This document shows positions 32,382 through 40,645 of a stretch of 51,488 bases of DNA, piece after piece. The notes under the pieces were generated by a model that was given only the letters and a program-made list of their open reading frames with translations, did no database searches and was not told the origin of the DNA. Origin of the DNA: Clostridia bacterium (GTDB lineage: Bacteria; Bacillota; Clostridia; Oscillospirales; QAMX01); contig JAFRWU010000077.1 of the NCBI GenBank assembly GCA_017441705.1, positions 1 through 51,488 of the forward strand, written 5' to 3'. The first letter of the stretch is position 1, and each line of letters opens with the position of its first letter. A program made the translations under genes and the position numbers.

Positions 32382-33842
32382 TCAGAAGGCGAAATTGATT
32401 TCGTCGTAGGCCTTGCCGGAATTGGCCGCGGGATGCAGGTGATTCTGCACCTCTTCAAAGGTGTGATAGCCGTAATTGCCGGAGACCGACCAGTTGCCCT
32501 GTTTGAAGCTGTACGAGTGTCTGACGACGGTCGGCTTGGCGAGATTCACCGTCAGTTCGCCGTCCTTCATCGTGAGGTTATCGACCTTGACGACGATGAA
32601 CAGGGTGAAGACGCCTTCGGAACCGGTCGTGGTGGAGGTGGCGGTCAGCGTGTAACGGAACACTTCGTAGAGCGTGTTGTTCGCCTTGGTGGCGTCAGGC
32701 TCGGTGGAGTATACGAGGATCCGGCCGAAATCGATGAGATTGCTGAGCTTCTGATTGCTTCTCAGGCCGTCGTTCAGCCATTTCTCCGCGACGGCGTAGG
32801 TGGCGCTGCGGATTTCCTGGTCTTTGTCGTCCGGGATCTCATTGAGACTGGTCACCGCATGGGCAAGACCTTCCACGGTGTACTCGGCCGAGGTGCGGGT
32901 GGGGATCTTTCCGTCGTGATTCTTGAGGAAGTAGGCGTTGTCGTACCAGGAGGAAAGGGAAACCTTCACCACGTCGCCGTTTTTCAGGTTTTCGCTGGTT
33001 TCGGGATCCAGCTCCAGCATGTACCCGTCGCGAATGAAATCAATGCAGTCGGTGGTGTCCAGCGAAGCTCTTCCGAAGGGCTCCATTCCTTCATAGACGA
33101 TGCGCAGACCGTCGAAGGGATCGAAGGGATCGCCCGGCGTCAAACCGGTGACCGTGAAGGAGATGGTCTTGGAAACCACCGATTCTTCTTTGACGTTGAA
33201 GAAATCGGGGATCGAGGAGGAGAGATCCAGATGGTAGTTCACCTTGTCGCCGTTGGAAAGGTCGCGGGTGTCGTCGAAGTTCAGATAACCGTTGACGAAG
33301 TAATTGTCAAGAAGATACTCCGCCGGGGAGCCGTCGTAATTGTCGGGCTTGCTTTTCCGGTCGAATCTGATTTTCTCGCCGTATTCCTCGAGGAAGCCCT
33401 GGCGATCGAAGGTGGCGGTCGCTTCGCCGATGGTGTCGTATCCTTCGAAGGTCACGCCTGCGAATTTTTCAAAATCGACTTCCACCTCCGGGAAGAGGAT
33501 CTTCGGCAGGAAGATGATCCCCGCGACGGCAAGAAGCACGAAGAGCAGGAGACCGCCGCCCACCAGACCGAGGATCAGGGGAAGCTTCGACTTTTTCTTC
33601 GGGGCGGGAGGAACGGGCTGCGGCGGATAAACGGACTGCGGCTGCGGCTGCGGCGCGGGCGCTTCGGCCTTCGGCGGTTCGGCGGGAGCGGGGGTTTCCG
33701 CCTGAACCGGGGCGGGCGCGGGCGTTTCCGGAGCGGGGGCTGCCTCCTGCGGAGCGGGAGCGGGCGAGGCGAGCTGAGCGCCGCATTCGGGGCAGAAACG
33801 AATGCCGTCGGGAATCTGTTTCCCGCATTTGGGACAGAACAT
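32382..33842 (-). CDS. Zinc-ribbon membrane protein with Pro/Ala linker
   Basis: A 486-residue protein: N-terminal zinc ribbon (CPKCG...CPECG, residues 3-21), a long Pro-Ala-Glu linker (25-80), one transmembrane helix (about 87-111) and an extracytoplasmic domain of about 375 residues rich in beta strands. The layout recalls TcaA/YvbJ-type zinc-ribbon envelope proteins of Firmicutes, which sense or stabilise the cell surface; the outer domain is not one I recognise. AAGGAGG precedes the ATG. Promoter at 33893-33921 and terminator at 32314 make it monocistronic. Confidence 0.85.
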   Translation of the reverse strand: MFCPKCGKQIPDGIRFCPECGAQLASPAPAPQEAAPAPETPAPAPVQAETPAPAEPPKAEAPAPQPQPQSVYPPQPVPPAPKKKSKLPLILGLVGGGLLLFVLLAVAGIIFLPKILFPEVEVDFEKFAGVTFEGYDTIGEATATFDRQGFLEEYGEKIRFDRKSKPDNYDGSPAEYLLDNYFVNGYLNFDDTRDLSNGDKVNYHLDLSSSIPDFFNVKEESVVSKTISFTVTGLTPGDPFDPFDGLRIVYEGMEPFGRASLDTTDCIDFIRDGYMLELDPETSENLKNGDVVKVSLSSWYDNAYFLKNHDGKIPTRTSAEYTVEGLAHAVTSLNEIPDDKDQEIRSATYAVAEKWLNDGLRSNQKLSNLIDFGRILVYSTEPDATKANNTLYEVFRYTLTATSTTTGSEGVFTLFIVVKVDNLTMKDGELTVNLAKPTVVRHSYSFKQGNWSVSGNYGYHTFEEVQNHLHPAANSGKAYDEINFAF

Positions 33843-33892
33843 GATAGGCCTCCTTACGTTAAGGTATGAAACGAGATAACTGTTCTTTTTAC

Positions 33893-33921
33893 ATTATACG
33901 GGATGAAATCAAAAAAATCAA
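33893..33921 (-). promoter_or_regulatory. Promoter of the zinc-ribbon gene
   Basis: Minus strand TTGATT, 17-base spacer, TATAAT. Confidence 0.75.
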
Positions 33922-33982
33922 CAGGGTTTGACGCAGGATCGGAAAAAAACCGCGAAAAAAACGGCGTGTTATTTTTCGTTGC

Positions 33983-34011
33983 TTGCGGCAACGGGGGTTT
34001 TTCCGTATAAT
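33983..34011 (+). promoter_or_regulatory. Promoter of the XRE regulator
   Basis: TTGCGG, 17-base spacer, TATAAT, divergent from the zinc-ribbon promoter. Confidence 0.65.
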
Positions 34012-34062
34012 GATCCCGAAAGATCCTTCCGGGTCGTCCAATCGAAAAGGAGGCTGCGTCCC

Positions 34063-34566
34063 ATGCTGTGCGAAAACATCAAAACGATCAGAAAAGCGAA
34101 AGGCTTTTCCCAGGAGGAGCTCGCATCCCGCCTGAACGTGGTGCGCCAGACGGTGTCCAAGTGGGAGAAGGGACTCTCGGTCCCGGACGCCGAACTGCTC
34201 GTCGCGCTGTCCGAGGTCCTGGAGACGCCGGTCGGCACTCTGCTCGGAGAGACCGTTTCCGAACCCGAAGCCGGCGATCTTCAGGTGATTTCCCGGAGAC
34301 TCGAGGAAATCAACCTGCTTCTGGCCGGACAGAAGAGGGCGAGGCGCAGGACGGTCTTCTGGCTGCTGATTTCCCTCTGCATTCTGATCCTGCTGATCGC
34401 CGTGGTCCTGTGCGCGCTCGGAAGTCCTTACCTCGGCTGGAATTACGACGATCCCGAAAAGGCGGTCCTGGGAGTCGCGTTCCACAGCTTCGAGTGGGTT
34501 TTCTTCCGGACGGCCCCGATCGTTCTGGCGGGCGCCGTCGTCGGGATCGTCCTGACGCGAAAGTAA
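34063..34566 (+). CDS. XRE-family regulator with C-terminal membrane anchor
   Basis: A 167-residue protein: an XRE helix-turn-helix in residues 1-62 (IRKAKGFSQEELASRLNVVRQTVSKWEKG), a short helical linker, then two hydrophobic segments (about 97-118 and 144-165). Membrane-tethered XRE regulators of this form are common in Clostridia. ATG at 34063 follows AAAGGAGG by nine bases; the longer upstream frame includes the promoter. It is divergent from the zinc-ribbon envelope gene and may control it, which is inferred from position only. Confidence 0.9.
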   Translation: MLCENIKTIRKAKGFSQEELASRLNVVRQTVSKWEKGLSVPDAELLVALSEVLETPVGTLLGETVSEPEAGDLQVISRRLEEINLLLAGQKRARRRTVFWLLISLCILILLIAVVLCALGSPYLGWNYDDPEKAVLGVAFHSFEWVFFRTAPIVLAGAVVGIVLTRK

Positions 34567-34570
34567 GAAA

Positions 34571-34602
34571 ACGGCGCCGCGGGCGGAACCCCGCGGCGCC
34601 GT
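34571..34602 (+). terminator. Terminator of the XRE gene
   Basis: ACGGCGCCGCGG/CCGCGGCGCCGT stem then TCTT, immediately after the stop. Confidence 0.8.
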
Positions 34603-34653
34603 TCTTCCCGGCGTAATGCGACCGGAGGCAGGCGGCTTTTCCGCTCTTCGCGC

Positions 34654-34881
34654 TCAGCGCAGCTTCCTGCCGTTCCGGATGCGAAGGTGTTCTCCGGCGG
34701 GCTCGATCAGAGGCTTGACGACCTTGTCGTCCCAGTCCTCGGGCTTCACTTCCTCCAGGGAGACGGTGACGGCTTCGGGCGGGCAGCCCCAGTACTTCAG
34801 GAAAACGGCGTTGATCTCGTCGACGACCTTCGATTTGGTCTCTTCGTCTTTGGGATAGCAGCGGATGGCGATATACGGCAT
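34654..34881 (-). CDS. Tautomerase-family protein (PptA/4-OT-like)
   Basis: A 75-residue protein of the 4-oxalocrotonate tautomerase superfamily. The N-terminal Pro2 (MPYIAI), which becomes the catalytic base after Met removal, is present, and the pattern resembles E. coli PptA (VSLEEVKPEDW, then IEP). Forms dimers or hexamers in the cytoplasm. Physiological substrate unknown. Confidence 0.85.
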   Translation of the reverse strand: MPYIAIRCYPKDEETKSKVVDEINAVFLKYWGCPPEAVTVSLEEVKPEDWDDKVVKPLIEPAGEHLRIRNGRKLR

Positions 34882-34982
34882 GAGTATCCTTCTTTCCGGA
34901 CGGCGGCTGCCGTCCTTTTTTGATCAGTTTACCGCCGTCGGAGCCTCTTTGTCAAGAGAAACCGCCTGTTCCCGGGAAAGGC

Positions 34983-36554
34983 TCAGGAAAGGATGCGGTA
35001 TTCGCCGATGATCCAGTCGCGGTTGAAAAGGTTGAGCGAAGCGCCGCAGTATTCGCATCGGCCGCCCTTCAGAAGATCCAGGCTCCTTCCGCAGCGCCCG
35101 CAGAGGAAAACCGTCGGCGGACATGCGGCTTCGGTCAGGGCGGAGGGATTCCGGATCATGGTCAGAGCCAGCTTTTCTCCCGTTTTGCGGAATCCGGTCT
35201 CTTCTGCGGTCAGGAGATCGGAGAGGACCTCCATGCGGATCGTCTCCCGCGCGTCGTTCCGCTCGTACCCCGTGAGACGCATTTCGACGACGTCGGCGTC
35301 GGCGACGTTCCGGTACCGCTCGACCGCGTCCCTGAGGTCGACCGCGGCGAAAACCGCCGCTTCCCGCGCGCTTTCGGCGAAACGGACGGCGGCCAGCTTG
35401 TTCTGCACGCCGCCGAAGAAGCTCTCTTCCGAAAAATACCGGTCCCGCTCCCTCACGCGGCGAAAGATCGCTTCGTTCTGCTCCTCGTGTTTTTTCCTTT
35501 CCTCCAGGGCTTTTTTCGCGTAGTGCCCGGCGACGGAATCGATCCGCTCCAGGATCGGATCGAAGAGGAGCTGAAAGAGAAAGCGGGCGGCGAACCAGGC
35601 GATCCCGGCCAGGAAAACAGCGCCGAAAATCACGGCGGCAAGCTTCATGCCGAAGCCCGCGTCCATGTCTCCCCAGACCGAAAACATGCCGAAAAGCGAG
35701 AGGAGGAAAACGGGGATCGTCACGGCAAGCGTGACCCAAAGGCCGAAACGCGATTTGAGGTCGCGGTATTTGTCCAGCGCCGTCTGTCTGTCGTCGCGCA
35801 GGGCGAAACCGGAAACCTTTTTTCCGAGATCTTCGATCCGAAAGCGGGATCCGCAGTAATCGCATCCGTCCAGGAGGTTTTCCCGGGTGGTCACGGCGCC
35901 GCAGTTGGGGCATATGATCTGCGCCGTTCTTTTTTTGGTCCGGGCGGCGGCGATCACGTAATGTGCAAGCTCCGTGCTCCTTTTCCGGCAGGGCTTCCGG
36001 CCGGGGGCGCTGTAGACGCGGAGCGCGTCGATGCGCTCCCGGACCTCGGTCACGTCGTATTTCGCGTCGCTGCGCGCGCTTTCCTCCAGAGATTTTCCGC
36101 CGTAGGTCCTGCGGCTCGATTCGAAATCCAGCGAAACGCCGAGGCGCTCCATGCGCCTTTTTTTCAAATGAAGGACGTGCCAGAAAAGCTGCGTGACGTC
36201 GGATTGCAGGGCGCTGTTTTCCGGGAGGCCGGGAGAGGCGAAGTATTCCCGGAAGGACGCGCGGAAGGAGGCGACGAGAGAGGCGGCGTCGCCTTCGTCT
36301 CTCTTTCCCTCGCGGTCGGGGAACACCGCGTTCCGGACCTCTTTTTTGAATCCGTTCCCCTTTTCCCGCCAGGCGGGGAGCGTCAGAAGAAAGAAGAACA
36401 GGGCTCCGGCTCCGAGAAAGAAAAGACCGAAGAACAGCGAGCCGACAAAGCCCGGCACGTCGAATTCCTCTCTGTTATAAACCGCGGTGCTGATCATGGC
36501 GATCCCGACGAGAGCGCAGGCGGCGGGGAGAAGGGCGGCCTTGATTTTTTCCAT
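34983..36554 (-). CDS. Membrane protein with two zinc ribbons and a Tim44-like domain
   Basis: A 523-residue protein. Two N-terminal membrane helices (about 6-25 and 37-60), a cytoplasmic part with a zinc ribbon (CPNCG...CDYCG near residue 220), two more helices (about 275-325), a Tim44/MBA1-like domain (RDRYFSEESFFGGVQNKLAAVRFA onward) and a C-terminal zinc ribbon (CGRCG...CEYCG). Tim44-like domains in bacterial membrane proteins are usually of unknown role. Own promoter at 36633-36661; divergent from gtrA-like. Confidence 0.8.
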   Translation of the reverse strand: MEKIKAALLPAACALVGIAMISTAVYNREEFDVPGFVGSLFFGLFFLGAGALFFFLLTLPAWREKGNGFKKEVRNAVFPDREGKRDEGDAASLVASFRASFREYFASPGLPENSALQSDVTQLFWHVLHLKKRRMERLGVSLDFESSRRTYGGKSLEESARSDAKYDVTEVRERIDALRVYSAPGRKPCRKRSTELAHYVIAAARTKKRTAQIICPNCGAVTTRENLLDGCDYCGSRFRIEDLGKKVSGFALRDDRQTALDKYRDLKSRFGLWVTLAVTIPVFLLSLFGMFSVWGDMDAGFGMKLAAVIFGAVFLAGIAWFAARFLFQLLFDPILERIDSVAGHYAKKALEERKKHEEQNEAIFRRVRERDRYFSEESFFGGVQNKLAAVRFAESAREAAVFAAVDLRDAVERYRNVADADVVEMRLTGYERNDARETIRMEVLSDLLTAEETGFRKTGEKLALTMIRNPSALTEAACPPTVFLCGRCGRSLDLLKGGRCEYCGASLNLFNRDWIIGEYRILS

Positions 36555-36632
36555 ATCGTTTCCTTTCTCCGAAAAAGGACGCGGAACCGGGTAGGATCAC
36601 GGAGGATCCGGTCTGAACGCGCCTCCGCCTTC

Positions 36633-36661
36633 AGTCTACGCAAAGGAGCGTCCTTTGTCAA
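36633..36661 (-). promoter_or_regulatory. Promoter of the Tim44-like gene
   Basis: Minus strand TTGACA, 17-base spacer, TAGACT. Confidence 0.75.
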
Positions 36662-36674
36662 GAGGGCGGCGGGT

Positions 36675-36704
36675 TTGACAAAGGACGGAAAAGCGCGGTA
36701 TAAT
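36675..36704 (+). promoter_or_regulatory. Promoter of the GtrA-like gene
   Basis: TTGACA, 18-base spacer, TATAAT, 14 bases from the divergent -35 box. Confidence 0.85.
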
Positions 36705-36749
36705 GAAAAAGCCTTGAAAGAGCCGTCCGGCGGAGCCGGAGAAAGACGG

Positions 36750-37193
36750 GTGAGAGAAGTGCGGGACAAGATCGGGACGCTCTGGGGAAAATACCGCGAG
36801 GTGATCCTTTATCTCCTCTTCGGCGCGGCCACGACCCTGGTGAATCTGGTTGTATTCTATCTCCTAGATTTCCTCAGGATCCATTATCTGGCGGCAACGA
36901 TCGCCGCCTGGTTCGTATCGGTGCTTTTCGCTTATCTGACCAACCGGAAATTCGTTTTTCGGTCGGAGGCGCATACCGCGAAGGGGATCCTGAACGAGGC
37001 GCTCCTCTTTTTCGCGGGACGAGGGCTTTCGGGGCTCCTGGACTTCGGACTGATGGCGCTGGGAGTAGAGGTCTTCCGCTGGGATGAAAGGATATGGAAG
37101 ATCCCGGTGAATATCCTGGTGATCGTTCTGAACTACGTGATCAGCAAGATCCTGGTCTTCCGGAAGAAAAAAGAAGAAAAGGACGAAGAATAA
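36750..37193 (+). CDS. GtrA-family membrane protein
   Basis: A 147-residue four-helix membrane protein of the GtrA family (YLLFGAATTLVNLVVFYLL, YLTNRKFVF, FAGRGLSGLLDF, NYVISKILVFRKK). Members help move undecaprenyl- or polyprenyl-linked sugars across the membrane or assist cell-surface glycosylation. Start is taken as GTG at 36750 with GGAG eight bases before; a second GTG lies at 36759. No glycosyltransferase is adjacent. Confidence 0.88.
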   Translation: MREVRDKIGTLWGKYREVILYLLFGAATTLVNLVVFYLLDFLRIHYLAATIAAWFVSVLFAYLTNRKFVFRSEAHTAKGILNEALLFFAGRGLSGLLDFGLMALGVEVFRWDERIWKIPVNILVIVLNYVISKILVFRKKKEEKDEE

Positions 37194-37198
37194 AAGCG

Positions 37199-37221
37199 GG
37201 CGGCCGGGAACTCCGGCCGCC
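37199..37221 (+). terminator. Hairpin after the GtrA-like gene
   Basis: GGCGGCCGG/CCGGCCGCC stem, followed by TGTTCT; lies between convergent genes. Confidence 0.6.
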
Positions 37222-37266
37222 TGTTCTGCGTCTTCAGAGGGAGAAGCGGTCTCGGCCGCTTTCGGC

Positions 37267-38325
37267 TCAGATCTTCGTGATCCAGCCCCTGGTATCCTCG
37301 ATGCGGCCCCACTGGATGCCGGTGAGGGTGTCGTAGAGCTTCTGGGAGACCGGACCGATCTTCCCGCCGTTGATCTTGATGTGGGTGTCGCCGATCAGAA
37401 GTTCGCCGACGGGGGAGATGACGGCGGCGGTGCCGGTCCCGAACATTTCCTCCAGATCGCCGTTCTTCGCGGCGGATTCCACCTCTTCGGCGGAGAGACG
37501 GCGTTCCTCGACCTCGTAGCCCCAGTCGCGGAGGAGCTCGATGGCCGATTTCCGGGTGATGCCGGGCAGGATGCTGCCCACCAGAGCCGGGGTGACGATC
37601 TTGCCGGCGATCTTGAAGAAGACGTTCATGGCGCCCACTTCTTCGATGTATTTCTGCTCCACGCCGTCCAGCCACAGGACCTGGGAATACCCCAGTTCCT
37701 CGGAGATCTCCTGGGATTTGATGCTGGCCGCGTAGTTGCCGCCGGTCTTGGCCTCGCCGGTGCCGCCCCTGACGGCGCGGACGTATTTGGTTTCGATGTA
37801 GATGCGCACCGGATCCAGTCCGCCGGCATAATAGCTGCCCACCGGGGAAAGAATGATGATGAACTGATAGGTCTTGGACGGGTGCACGCCGAGCATGGCG
37901 TCGGTGGCGATCATGAAGGGACGGATATAGAGGGAGGTGCCTTCCTCATACGGGACCCAGTCCTTTTCCAGCTCCACCAGGGTCTTTACCGCCGTGACCC
38001 AGTCTTCCGGGTCGATCTGCGGCATGCAGAGACGGTCGGCGGAATTGTTCATGCGCCGGGCGTTTTCGTAGGGGCGGAAGAGCCGGATCTCACCGGAGGC
38101 GGTGCGGTAGGCCTTGAGACCTTCGAAGATCTCCTGCGCGTAATGGAAGACCATGGCCGAGGGATCCAGCGAAAGCGGACCGTAGGGAACGATCCTGGCG
38201 TCATGCCAGCCCCGGCCCGCGGTGTAGTTCATCACGAACATGTGATCGGTAAAGATCCTGCCGAAGCCGAGCTTGCCGGAGGGCTTCTCCTTGGGAGACG
38301 GATTTCTGCAAATTTTTATCTCCAT
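37267..38325 (-). CDS. ilvE: Branched-chain amino acid aminotransferase
   Basis: A 352-residue fold-type IV PLP aminotransferase of the long BCAT2-like form. Lys193 in GEAKTGGNYA is the PLP lysine; FEGLKAYR, EEVGAMNVFF and FGTGTAAVISPVG are family motifs. Catalyses the last step of Leu, Ile and Val synthesis or the first of their breakdown, in the cytoplasm. AAAGGAATTC precedes ATG. Single gene with own promoter at 38373-38401; the leader is too short to hold a T-box. Confidence 0.93.
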   Translation of the reverse strand: MEIKICRNPSPKEKPSGKLGFGRIFTDHMFVMNYTAGRGWHDARIVPYGPLSLDPSAMVFHYAQEIFEGLKAYRTASGEIRLFRPYENARRMNNSADRLCMPQIDPEDWVTAVKTLVELEKDWVPYEEGTSLYIRPFMIATDAMLGVHPSKTYQFIIILSPVGSYYAGGLDPVRIYIETKYVRAVRGGTGEAKTGGNYAASIKSQEISEELGYSQVLWLDGVEQKYIEEVGAMNVFFKIAGKIVTPALVGSILPGITRKSAIELLRDWGYEVEERRLSAEEVESAAKNGDLEEMFGTGTAAVISPVGELLIGDTHIKINGGKIGPVSQKLYDTLTGIQWGRIEDTRGWITKI

Positions 38326-38372
38326 CGTTTGAATTCCTTTCCGAGATATGATATAATATTGAAAGTGTTTTT

Positions 38373-38401
38373 ATTATATCTCACCCGATCGGATTTTTCA
38401 A
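38373..38401 (-). promoter_or_regulatory. Promoter of ilvE
   Basis: Minus strand TTGAAA, 17-base spacer, TATAAT. Confidence 0.8.
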
Positions 38402-38469
38402 GCACTTTATCAAGATAAATCGCAAAAGGGGCCGCCCGGGAGAAGGGCGTCTTCCGGAAGGATAAAAGG

Positions 38470-39651
38470 ATGAAAAAGTTTTTCAAAAGATTCGGCTGCA
38501 TCGTTGCCATCGCCCTGTTTGCGGCGCTCTTCCTCGGATCCGCCTGCGGGATCTTTCTGATCTACGGGCCGATGGAAAGCCTCAGGGAGCTGTGGATCAC
38601 CACCGCCATGGAGACGTATCATCATCAGTATCTGGCCAAATGGTTCTTTCCCGCCTCCTATATCACCGAGATCGTGGAACGGAACAAGGCGCAGGACATC
38701 GACGAGGAGATCGACCTGTCCTTGATCCATATCGGAGACGAGACGGCGACTGCGGCTCCCGGCGAGACCGGGACCGGAAACGAAACCGCGCCCGCCGGCG
38801 AGACCGGGACCGGAAGCGCGACCGAGCCGCCGGACGAAAACGAGACGACAGGCGAGACGCAGAGCGAAACCGAACCCGAGACCGGGACCGAGCCGGAGCC
38901 TCCCAAGAGCCAGGAGGAGCTGGTCACCATCGAGAAGTTCTCCCGGAAGAATACCCAGGGCCTTTCCTACAACGCCTACATGATGATCGTGGAGGATCCC
39001 TCTCTCCTGCGCGTGGGCGTCACCAGCCGTCTCGGAAAGCACGGCGATACCCTGAGGCAGATGTGCGAGCATTACGACGCCTTCGCGGGGATCAACGCGG
39101 CGGGCTTCACCGATCCGGAGGGACAGGGGAACGGCGCCTATCCGGAAGGGATCGTGATGCAGGACGGCGAGGTGATCTGGAACAGCACCAAGGGCAAAAA
39201 GCACGACGTGATCGCCATCACCTGGGACGGCAAGCTGCTTCTGAAACGGATGACCGACGCCGAACTGACCGAAAACAACATCCGCGACGCGGTGGAATTC
39301 AACCCCTTCCTGATCGTCAACGGCGTGGCCGCCAAGGTCGGCGTCACCGGCGTGCACCCCCGCGCCGCCATCGGCCAGACCGCCGACGGGAAATTCCTGC
39401 TCCTGATCATCGACGGGCGCTCGACGAAGAGCGCCGGCGCCACCCAGAAGGACGTGATCGAGATCATGCTGGACTACGGGGCGGTGAACTGTGCGAATCT
39501 CGACGGCGGTTCCTCGGCAACCATGGTCTACCAGGGCAAGCTGATCAACAAGCCCAGCTCCATCAGCGAAATGAGGAGCATCGCCACCTCCTTCGTGGTC
39601 CTGGATCCGGTGAAGCTTCTGGAAAAGGAGAGAGGCAGCACGATAGAATGA
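38470..39651 (+). CDS. Phosphodiester glycosidase (NAGPA) family envelope protein
   Basis: A 393-residue protein with an N-terminal membrane anchor (8-30), a Thr/Glu/Gly/Pro-rich linker (about 90-146, with repeated ETGTG/ETGTE) and a C-terminal NAGPA domain (INAAGF, RAAIGQTADGKFLLLIIDGR, ANLDGGSSATMVYQG). The domain family removes GlcNAc from phosphodiesters, and in bacteria is linked to exopolysaccharide and teichoic acid turnover. The linker closely resembles that of the LtaS-like protein. Substrate unknown. The start is the ATG just after AAGG at 38457. Confidence 0.87.
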   Translation: MKKFFKRFGCIVAIALFAALFLGSACGIFLIYGPMESLRELWITTAMETYHHQYLAKWFFPASYITEIVERNKAQDIDEEIDLSLIHIGDETATAAPGETGTGNETAPAGETGTGSATEPPDENETTGETQSETEPETGTEPEPPKSQEELVTIEKFSRKNTQGLSYNAYMMIVEDPSLLRVGVTSRLGKHGDTLRQMCEHYDAFAGINAAGFTDPEGQGNGAYPEGIVMQDGEVIWNSTKGKKHDVIAITWDGKLLLKRMTDAELTENNIRDAVEFNPFLIVNGVAAKVGVTGVHPRAAIGQTADGKFLLLIIDGRSTKSAGATQKDVIEIMLDYGAVNCANLDGGSSATMVYQGKLINKPSSISEMRSIATSFVVLDPVKLLEKERGSTIE

Positions 39652-39666
39652 GCGCGCGCTCTCTTG

Positions 39667-39698
39667 AATAGAAATATGAAAAAATAGAAATATGAAAA
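39667..39698 (+). repeat. Exact tandem duplication of a 16-base AT-rich unit
   Basis: AATAGAAATATGAAAA occurs twice head to tail between the NAGPA-type gene and the SDR gene. It is followed by a GCTGCGG/CCGCAGC hairpin (39699-39721). Could be an UP-type promoter element or replication slippage. Confidence 0.85.
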
Positions 39699-39735
39699 GC
39701 TGCGGCCCGGACCGCCGCAGCGAAAGGAAGACGAC

Positions 39736-40620
39736 ATGCCGAACGTATTTGTGACAGGCGCCAGCGGCGTCATCGGACACGGGATCGCCCTGGAATACGC
39801 GCGCCGCGGTTACGACGTGGCGGTCCACTACAACCGCACGGCCGCTCCGGCCGAAGAGCTTGCCCGCGAAATCGAAAACATGGGAAGAAAGGCCGTCCTG
39901 ATCAAGGGAGACATCTCCTCGGTGGAGGAGATCGGACGCATGTTCCGGGAGTTTGAGGAAAAGCTGGGCGGCGTGGACGTCATGGTCTGCAACGCCGGCG
40001 TCACCGTGATCTTCCCGCTTCTGGAGGCCGACGAAAAGCTTTTCAACCGCGTGGTGGATACCGATTTCAAGGGGACCTTCTTCTGCACCTCTTTCGCCGC
40101 GCGGAATATGATCGCGCACGGGATCAAGGGGACCGTGATCGTGATCTCCTCCAACCACGACAAGGGCTGCTGGATGAATTTCGCGGCCTACGCCTCGGTG
40201 AAGGCGGGGCTTGACAAATTCGTGATGAACGCGGCGATGGAGCTTGCGCCTCACGGGATCCGCGTGGTGGGCATCGCCCCGGGCTACACCGCGACGGAAG
40301 AGGCGAACGAGACCCGCGTCGTCTTCGGCATCGAAGATACCTCCTATTACGACGGGGTCACCTCCTGCATCCCCCTGAAGAGATTTGGCACCGCGACCGA
40401 AGTCGGCAAGCTTGCCGCTTTCCTCTCTTCGCAGGACGCGGGGTATATCACCGGCACCACCGTCGCCTGCGACGGCGGCGCGCTGCTTCCCGCCCTGACC
40501 GGCAAGTGGAAGCTGATGAAAGGCGCCGATCCTCTGGATCCCGCGCTGGACGAATGGCCCGACAAGCTTTCGGATCCCAACGCCCGCCGGAAAATCAAAG
40601 CGGATACATCCATCCAATAA
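39736..40620 (+). CDS. Short-chain dehydrogenase/reductase
   Basis: A 294-residue classical SDR: cofactor motif TGASGVIG (residues 7-14), NAG in VMVCNAGVT, catalytic YASVK with Ser at ISSN, and a C-terminal region typical of SDRs (CDGGALLPAL). It is longer than usual by about 40 residues at the C terminus (LMKGADPLDPALDEW onward). The first basic residue after the Gly motif (HYNRTAAP) suggests NADP preference. AAAGGAAG precedes the ATG. Cotranscribed with the isomerase gene 25 bases downstream; a sugar or polyol oxidation is likely. Confidence 0.88.
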   Translation: MPNVFVTGASGVIGHGIALEYARRGYDVAVHYNRTAAPAEELAREIENMGRKAVLIKGDISSVEEIGRMFREFEEKLGGVDVMVCNAGVTVIFPLLEADEKLFNRVVDTDFKGTFFCTSFAARNMIAHGIKGTVIVISSNHDKGCWMNFAAYASVKAGLDKFVMNAAMELAPHGIRVVGIAPGYTATEEANETRVVFGIEDTSYYDGVTSCIPLKRFGTATEVGKLAAFLSSQDAGYITGTTVACDGGALLPALTGKWKLMKGADPLDPALDEWPDKLSDPNARRKIKADTSIQ

Positions 40621-40645
40621 ACGCTCGGAGAAAAGGAGAAACGAC

